From Campylobacterales bacterium (GTDB lineage Bacteria; Campylobacterota; Campylobacteria; Campylobacterales; Sulfurovaceae): a DNA stretch of 28,149 bases. The number at the start of each line of letters is the position of its first letter. The first letter of the stretch is position 1. Under the pieces are notes generated by a model. That model saw nothing but the letters and a program-made list of their open reading frames with translations, had not been told where the DNA came from and did not search any database. The position numbers and the translations under genes were made by a program. The DNA is taken from NCBI GenBank assembly GCA_016937075.1, contig JAFGWQ010000178.1:1-28149 (forward strand), written 5' to 3'. Below, one piece after another: positions 24,596 through 28,149 of the stretch.

Positions 24596-25768
24596 TTATG
24601 CTCCTTTAGCTTCTTGGGCGGTATCTTCGCACCCTTTTAGCTTGCATACCAAAGCGTACCAATCCTCAAGCGCAAGATAGATGAGCTTATCGGCCTTCGT
24701 ATGCTCTATGCCTGCTTTGGTCTCCAAGGCATATGCAAGCTGATGCGCCATATACGGGTTTTTTTGCTCCAGTATCGCCATATATTTTGCAGATTTTTGT
24801 ATATCGCCGGATAGTGCGGCGCATATACTCATAGCTCTTAGAAGGTCATCGCTTGGCTTTAGCGCATAAGAGCGCTCATATGCTTCCAATGCAGGCGCAA
24901 ATGCCCCTATCCGCTGCAAACCTGCCCCTTTGATCTCCAATGTACGCCCGTCATGCTTGGCGATATTTTCTATATGCTTCATAGCTTCGAGCAAAGCGTT
25001 GTGTTTGACATACAATTCTGCCGCTGTTCTGTTTGCCCCGTCATGATTTGACCGGATGCTTACTATTTTTTGGGCTGTGCGCAAGGCTTTCATATCATAG
25101 CCCTCTTTTTGGTAGCGTGCCATGAGCTTTTCGAGCTGCGCTATATCGTTCGTTACCTTATACTCATTTGCTATCTCTTTGGCTGCGGGCTTTTTGGCCA
25201 ATTTTTCATATGCCTGCGCCAATGGTGCTAGGAGTTCATCGCCTTCATACTGCCCGCTTGCTTTGATATGCGCATAGTAGCCGTACGCGTCGTCATATTT
25301 GCCTGTTTTATACATATTAACGGCCAAAAGCCTGTAATATTTGATCTGCGGCCCGTCATGATGAATGAGCGAAAGAGCCTCGCCGGCGCTTTTGGTATAA
25401 TCTTTGAGCATATGGTCCACAAGCGCCACGGCATATCCCGCTTCAAAATCATCGGGGTTGAGCTCATAAGCCCTGGCATAGTACTTTCTCGCATTTGCCA
25501 TATCCCCTTTGTGGCGATACAAAGCTGCTATGCTGTGCAGGCTTCGATCATCCTTGTCATAGAGCGCTACGGCTTCTTGGTACAATTTCAGCGCTTCGTC
25601 ATTTTTGCCTCCCGCGTATGCATTGTATGCATTGAGGGCAGTTTCTTGAAATACCCTTACTTTGTTCTGTTCGGTCTCGTAGGCATAATATCTGTATCCT
25701 ATCCATGCGGCAATTCCCGCCATGACGATAGGAATCAAAGCAATAATTATTTTGGTCTGTATAGTCAT
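24596..25768 (-). CDS. Membrane-anchored TPR-repeat protein of the pilus cluster
   Basis: The 390-aa protein has an N-terminal signal anchor (about 6-28) and then a chain of TPR-like helical pairs from about residue 45 to 350. Clear units include AYAGGKNDEALKLYQEAVAL, MANARKYYARAYELNPDD and AFAPALEAYERSYALKPSD. It likely lies in the periplasm. In related systems a TPR protein (PilF/PilW, MshN) helps the secretin assemble or bridges it to the inner membrane; here that is inferred from context. AGGAG in its last codons serves the thioredoxin gene, which starts on the next base. It is the first gene after the hairpin-rich spacer behind the pilin. Confidence 0.82.
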   Translation of the reverse strand: MTIQTKIIIALIPIVMAGIAAWIGYRYYAYETEQNKVRVFQETALNAYNAYAGGKNDEALKLYQEAVALYDKDDRSLHSIAALYRHKGDMANARKYYARAYELNPDDFEAGYAVALVDHMLKDYTKSAGEALSLIHHDGPQIKYYRLLAVNMYKTGKYDDAYGYYAHIKASGQYEGDELLAPLAQAYEKLAKKPAAKEIANEYKVTNDIAQLEKLMARYQKEGYDMKALRTAQKIVSIRSNHDGANRTAAELYVKHNALLEAMKHIENIAKHDGRTLEIKGAGLQRIGAFAPALEAYERSYALKPSDDLLRAMSICAALSGDIQKSAKYMAILEQKNPYMAHQLAYALETKAGIEHTKADKLIYLALEDWYALVCKLKGCEDTAQEAKGA

Positions 25769-25810
25769 CTCTTTTTATCCGTTTTTGTTATTTTCGTGAT
25801 CCACAAACAC

Positions 25811-25834
25811 CGTCATTCTCACGAAGACTGAAAT
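25811..25834. repeat. Degenerate copy of a small dispersed repeat
   Basis: CGTCATTCTCACGAAGACTG and the next few bases resemble the elements at 27282-27305 and 27513-27538 (common core GTCATyCyCGCgAAGGCgGGGA). The copy has lost much of its palindrome. In the minus direction it forms a spurious mini-frame with the SLRENDG string that such repeats often give; I do not call that a gene. Confidence 0.45.
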
Positions 25835-25874
25835 CGGCTTGTGTGTTATCCATGATCTCATCGGTTCTCACCGC

Positions 25875-25904
25875 TCAATACCCGCAAAGGGGAAAGGGTA
25901 TTGA
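25875..25904 (-). other. Long-loop hairpin in the pilin-TPR spacer
   Basis: TCAATACCC (25875-25883) and GGGTATTGA (25896-25904) are perfect reverse complements around a 12-base loop. There is no run of T on either side, so it is not an obvious terminator. It may act on mRNA stability or processing, or be a remnant of the neighbouring repeat. Confidence 0.45.
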
Positions 25905-25950
25905 ACGCTGTTAACCTTTGTTTATCTATTTTGTTATATAATTAAATCGT

Positions 25951-25972
25951 CGCCGGGGATCGCTCCCCGGCG
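25951..25972 (-). terminator. Strong GC hairpin downstream of the pilin gene
   Basis: CGCCGGGGA and TCCCCGGCG pair over nine bases with a TCGC tetraloop, the most stable hairpin in the window. On the minus strand it is followed by ACGATTTAATT, without a proper T-run. It is best read as a transcription-attenuating or RNA-protecting stem between the pilin gene and the rest of the operon. Confidence 0.55.
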
Positions 25973-25981
25973 GCTATGCGT

Positions 25982-26015
25982 AAAAGGGAGGAGGCAAACC
26001 GCTTTGCCGAATCCC
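25982..26015 (-). terminator. Hairpin plus T-run right after the pilin stop codon
   Basis: On the minus strand, GGGA / GGCAAA pair with TTTGCC / TCCC around a four-base loop, with a symmetric three-by-three purine-rich internal loop between the two stem parts. TTTT follows directly (25982-25985). The stem begins two bases after the pilin TAA. It looks like a leaky intrinsic terminator that would give high pilin and lower downstream expression. Confidence 0.5.
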
Positions 26016-26017
26016 AA

Positions 26018-27070
26018 TTATTTAAGAGAGATACCTACAGCATCAGAGCTTGCTCCCCAAGTATGTCCTTCAGGGCAAGATGTCGTAAAGTCAGTAACTT
26101 TTTGCGCACCGAAATACTCATAACCGCTCGCAGGAGTACGTCCGACTATCTCTAATGTGCCGTCATCTTTTTCATTTAGCGCAACAGCATGCAATGTATC
26201 TTCACCCATTCTGTCCATTGTAGCTGCAAGTCTCGGCACGACTATTACGTAGTTGCCCCAACTGAAATTGTCAGCATTTTGAAGTTGTCCAGGGCAAGTA
26301 CCTGCTTCATCCAATATACCGCTTTGTACCATTTCTCCGTCTTTACCTACACCGAGCAAGATACGGCCGATATTTTTACCTTCGTGCATAAATGCAAATG
26401 TACCGCCAACTTGTGCATTTTCAGAAGTAGCATCTTTTGGATCAACCGGAGTAGCACTTCTTGTAGCAACATTGCCGGCTACGGTAACAGTATCGCCTTT
26501 GGCATATGCCGGAACAGCAGCATTAGTAGCAGCACCCATACCTGCCATCAATACTTTAAGGTCAACAGCTACAGGCTGTCTTGTACCTCTTTCTTTAATG
26601 TTTGTACTGCCGCCTGCTTGTTGTTCGCCAAGAAGAACATTATTAACTTGTGCGAGCATTTTAACTGCGCCCATACCCATACCTCTAAGCTCTTTTGCTT
26701 CATCAGCGTTTAGTGTATAAACTTGCGGTTTGAATCTCTCTGCAAACTCGGCAGACAAGAACTCAGGCCCGTTCGTTTTATCTTCATCTGACGCAGCAGG
26801 GACAGCAGCAGTGGTACCGTTAGCATCAGTTGCAACGACCATGTTGGTCAATCCGGCAGGAAGTTTACTGTCAAGCGCATAAGCTGAATTTATAATCTTT
26901 CTTAGTCTCTCTTGGTTGGTATCGCACGCAGTATCTACGCCTTTATCCACTATACCTGCCAATTTCGGCGCTACCATAGCTACCAAAAAGCCCATGATCA
27001 CTAATACAACCAAGATTTCGATGAGCGTGAACGCACCTCTAGCCCCTGTTTTCTTTTGGTTTTTCACCAT
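26018..27070 (-). CDS. Large type IV pilin-like protein, probable major subunit
   Basis: A 350-aa prepilin. Leader MVKNQKKTGARGA, then FTLIEILVVLVIMGFLVAMVAPKLA with Glu at +5 and Ala at -1. The hydrophobic helix is nearly identical in pattern to that of the 339-aa pseudopilin. The globular part is long and Ala/Gly/Thr-rich in the middle, with NFSWGNYVIVVPRLA and three cysteines (49, 259, 332). Typical pilins are 140-180 aa. I consider it the major subunit because it stands first, has its own promoter and leader, a strong AGGAG site, and terminator-like hairpins behind it. The open frame continues upstream, but the ATG at 27068-27070 matches the leader. Confidence 0.87.
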   Translation of the reverse strand: MVKNQKKTGARGAFTLIEILVVLVIMGFLVAMVAPKLAGIVDKGVDTACDTNQERLRKIINSAYALDSKLPAGLTNMVVATDANGTTAAVPAASDEDKTNGPEFLSAEFAERFKPQVYTLNADEAKELRGMGMGAVKMLAQVNNVLLGEQQAGGSTNIKERGTRQPVAVDLKVLMAGMGAATNAAVPAYAKGDTVTVAGNVATRSATPVDPKDATSENAQVGGTFAFMHEGKNIGRILLGVGKDGEMVQSGILDEAGTCPGQLQNADNFSWGNYVIVVPRLAATMDRMGEDTLHAVALNEKDDGTLEIVGRTPASGYEYFGAQKVTDFTTSCPEGHTWGASSDAVGISLK

Positions 27071-27102
27071 AAGATCTCCTTTTTTGAAATATTTTATCCA
27101 TA

Positions 27103-27129
27103 CGGTTATGATACTGATTATCACAACCG
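27103..27129 (-). promoter_or_regulatory. Palindrome in the pilin leader region
   Basis: The arms CGGTT-a-TGATA and TATCA-c-AACCG pair over ten of eleven positions around the five-base centre CTGAT. The site lies 33-59 bases upstream of the pilin start and about ten bases downstream of the predicted transcription start. It could be an operator for a dimeric regulator or a stem at the 5' end of the message. The regulator is not known; it does not match the FNR or CRP consensus spacing. Confidence 0.5.
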
Positions 27130-27143
27130 CAGAAGCGAACTTT

Positions 27144-27149
27144 AGTATA
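27144..27149 (-). promoter_or_regulatory. Predicted -10 element of the pilin promoter
   Basis: TATACT on the minus strand, preceded by TGCT and an AT-rich stretch, gives a leader of about 65 bases to the pilin ATG. No clear -35 or sigma-54 (GG-N10-GC) element is seen. Weak evidence by itself, supported only by position. Confidence 0.3.
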
Positions 27150-27281
27150 AGCAAACTTAAACTTAGATAAATAATTTGAAAATAATTATCAATATTAGAT
27201 TTTTTATTTTAAAGTATGAGGATAAATATTATAATTTGATAATATTTGTTTATATTAATATTAGTTTAATTGGTGACACTC

Positions 27282-27305
27282 TCGTCATCCTCGCAAAGGC
27301 AGGGA
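27282..27305. repeat. Small dispersed repeat, copy A
   Basis: TCGTCATCCTCGCAAAGGCA followed by GGGA. It is an inverted relative of the sequence at 27513-27538. The inner palindrome is partly decayed. Such GTCATyCyCGCGAAGGCGGGGATCC-like elements are found as dispersed intergenic repeats in many proteobacteria. Confidence 0.5.
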
Positions 27306-27312
27306 CCAGCTT

Positions 27313-27340
27313 TTTTAAAAGATGTCATAATCGCATCATT
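27313..27340. repeat. 28-bp direct repeat, copy 1
   Basis: TTTTAAA, six variable bases, then CATAATCGCATCATT. Compared with copy 2 (27546-27573) 24 of 28 positions agree, all four differences falling in the variable six. It directly follows repeat copy A, as copy 2 follows copy B, so palindrome plus tail look like one composite unit used twice, 233 bp apart. Confidence 0.6.
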
Positions 27341-27437
27341 GTGAAAAGCTTTAAGCAAAAGTGAAACATACTTCACTCAGTAAAGGATTATTGCAATTTG
27401 ATCATTATTTGCCGAAGTACTTATGACAATTTTTGCG

Positions 27438-27481
27438 CTACTTTTTCTCTTGTGCTTACACTCTCTGTGAGAAAAAAGTAG
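27438..27481. repeat. Long inverted repeat between the two composite repeats
   Basis: CTACTTTTTCTC (27438-27449) pairs with GAGAAAAAAGTAG (27469-27481) over 12 bases with one bulged A and a 19-base loop. It could fold in RNA or DNA. It has no T-run after it that would make a standard terminator. It may be the core of a small non-autonomous element. Confidence 0.5.
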
Positions 27482-27512
27482 TGAAGTAAAAACAAAGTTT
27501 AACTATATGATG

Positions 27513-27538
27513 TGGATCCCCGCCTTCGCGGGAATGAC
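27513..27538. repeat. Small dispersed repeat, copy B (intact palindrome)
   Basis: The core CCCGC-CTTC-GCGGG (27519-27532) forms a perfect five-pair hairpin, flanked by AT/AT pairs, GTGG on the left and GAC on the right. Its reverse complement aligns with copy A and with the 25811-25834 copy. Confidence 0.6.
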
Positions 27539-27545
27539 AAAATTA

Positions 27546-27573
27546 TTTTAAATCCTGCCATAATCGCATCATT
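27546..27573. repeat. 28-bp direct repeat, copy 2
   Basis: The second copy of the tail unit described at 27313-27340, with the same 15-base end CATAATCGCATCATT and the same TTTTAAA start. Same orientation as copy 1. Confidence 0.6.
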
Positions 27574-27590
27574 TTAATAATGAGGTGTAA

Positions 27591-27642
27591 GGTGGGTTCA
27601 CTAACCTATCGTTTTATTATACCGGTGCGTTCACCAACGCAC
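27591..27642. repeat. Pair of short hairpin motifs near the TPR gene
   Basis: GGTGGGTTCACTAACC (27591-27606) and GGTGCGTTCACCAACGCAC (27624-27642) are related. The second forms a seven-pair stem GTGCGTT/AACGCAC with a CACC loop and lies just beyond the stop of the minus-strand TPR gene, so it may help end its transcript, though no T-run follows. A further relative, GGTTGGGTTCATTAA, is at 28103-28117. Confidence 0.4.
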
Positions 27643-27663
27643 TATGCGGATATTTTTACAACT

Positions 27664-28056
27664 TTAATCTTGCAGTATTCCGTTGTCTTTAAGCATTTCA
27701 AGAAGTTCACAATCGCCAAGCGCACATGCTTTTCTAGCATCAATTGACGCATTTTTATAATCGCCGGAACGTGAATATGAAACTCCTCTATTGATAATAG
27801 CTCCAAGACAATTTGGTTGTTTGGCAATAGCCGAGGAGTAATCTCTTATTGCTGATTTATAATCTTTCCTCTCATAATAAATAAGTCCTCTATTATTATA
27901 AGCCGAACAACCGTTTGGGTTTACAGAAATAGCTTTTGTATACAACTCTATTGCTTTACCAAAATTTCCATTTGCATATTGAGCATCACCCTGTTTGAGA
28001 TAATTTTCACCGTAAGCAAAAATGCCCAAAAGAAGAATCAAAAATAATTTTTTCAT
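27664..28056 (-). CDS. Small secreted TPR-repeat protein
   Basis: A 130-aa protein with a signal peptide (MKKLFLILLLGIFAYGE) and about three TPR units: NYLKQGDAQYANGNFGKAIE, CSAYNNRGLIYYERKDYKSA and GAIINRGVSYSRSGDYKNA. It ends with an acidic/charged tail with CALGDCELLEML. The NNRGLIYYERKDYKSAI style is common in bacterial periplasmic scaffold proteins; partner unknown. The ATG at 28054-28056 is preceded by AAGGAGT, which decides the start. It stands alone between repeat-rich spacers and is read away from the right edge. Confidence 0.85.
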   Translation of the reverse strand: MKKLFLILLLGIFAYGENYLKQGDAQYANGNFGKAIELYTKAISVNPNGCSAYNNRGLIYYERKDYKSAIRDYSSAIAKQPNCLGAIINRGVSYSRSGDYKNASIDARKACALGDCELLEMLKDNGILQD

Positions 28057-28081
28057 GCTTACTCCTTCGTATAATAAATTA

Positions 28082-28108
28082 CCAACCAAAATACTAAAAT
28101 ATGGTTGG
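28082..28108. repeat. Inverted repeat upstream of the small TPR gene
   Basis: CCAACCA (28082-28088) and TGGTTGG (28102-28108) are perfect reverse complements separated by 13 AT-rich bases. It is 26-52 bases upstream of the TPR start, within the expected promoter. It could be an operator or a terminator of a gene outside the window. Beyond it, to the right edge, nothing is recognised. Confidence 0.35.
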
Positions 28109-28149
28109 GTTCATTAAAGACTCATAGTTTTCACAAAAGCTAACAGCAA

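Larger units (their letters stand above)
27150..27663. other. Gene-free spacer upstream of the pilin gene
   Basis: About 510 bases without a believable gene. The first 130 (27150-27280) are very AT-rich and show nothing I can name. From 27282 to 27642 the DNA is made of small palindromes and repeats, listed separately: two copies of a GC-rich palindromic repeat, a 28-bp direct repeat beside each of them, a long hairpin between them, and a short hairpin close to the TPR gene. Confidence 0.6.

Noticed and set aside
24056..24640. Open plus-strand frame of 194 codons
   Set aside because: It is antisense to the TlpA-like gene, with no ribosome binding site or recognisable domain.
25769..25870. 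Mini-frame on the minus strand containing SLRENDG
   Set aside because: This is a translation of the dispersed repeat itself, about 20 codons, with no ribosome binding site.
25875..26015. Cyclic-di-GMP riboswitch in the pilin-TPR spacer
   Set aside because: Some GGCAAACC-like bases occur, but the two-stem junction and tetraloop-receptor of the GEMM class are not there; simple hairpins explain it.
27282..27573. Possible CRISPR array
   Set aside because: There are only two direct copies 233 bp apart, with no regular spacers and no cas genes.

Overview
The window looks like a chromosomal segment of a Campylobacterota (epsilonproteobacterial) organism. The evidence is short signal peptides ending in motifs such as FAYGE, FLYGSE and WAFE, tightly overlapping ATGA gene junctions, AT-rich intergenic DNA, a STAS-bearing MlaE-type gene at the left edge, and a YgjP-type metallopeptidase. 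The phylum call is an inference from style and gene content, with no marker gene behind it. Almost every gene is on the minus strand; only chaB is on the plus strand. No rRNA, tRNA, CRISPR array or transposase was found.

Left block (1-6685, AT-rich). A cut-off MlaE-like lipid-transport gene diverges from chaB across a 144-bp spacer that holds a perfect 18-bp palindrome. Next are a small two-segment membrane protein and a YgjP-type metallopeptidase. A compact envelope-transport operon follows, read from high to low coordinates: a DUF2892 membrane protein, a LolA-like periplasmic protein, two FtsX/LolC-type permeases, a LolD-type ATPase and an outer-membrane beta-barrel with a TTG start. Together they could form an inner membrane to periplasm to outer membrane route for a lipidic cargo.

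Middle block (6763-9952). A two-gene sugar phosphotransferase unit encodes an HPr-Enzyme I fusion and a GlcNAc-type EIICB permease. No EIIA domain is present, and the Enzyme I phospho-histidine motif is unusual.

Right block (10000-27070, visibly more GC-rich). This is a roughly 17-kb, 16-gene type IV pilus / type II secretion-like cluster in one orientation. In transcription order it encodes: a large pilin-like protein; a set of intergenic hairpins; a TPR protein; a membrane-anchored TlpA-like thioredoxin; a PilM/PilN-like fusion; PilO-like and PilP-like proteins; a secretin; a PilT/PilU ATPase; an unknown 114-aa protein; two very large GspG-like pseudopilins; a PilB/GspE ATPase; PilC/GspF; PilT; the prepilin peptidase; and a lytic transglycosylase fused to an SGNH-like domain. 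It mixes T4P features (two retraction-type ATPases, PilM-P-like platform) with T2SS features (GspG-like pilin modules). The thioredoxin fits the cysteine pairs in the pilins.

Right edge (27071-28149). A gene-free stretch of about 590 bp upstream of the pilin gene carries its probable promoter, a leader palindrome and a cluster of small palindromic and direct repeats. A related degenerate repeat lies on the far side of the pilin gene. A small secreted TPR (Sel1-like size) protein follows. The best candidate for an under-described system is the hybrid pilus/secretion operon with its oversized pilins and redox partner. The LolA-ABC-barrel operon and the incomplete PTS are secondary candidates.
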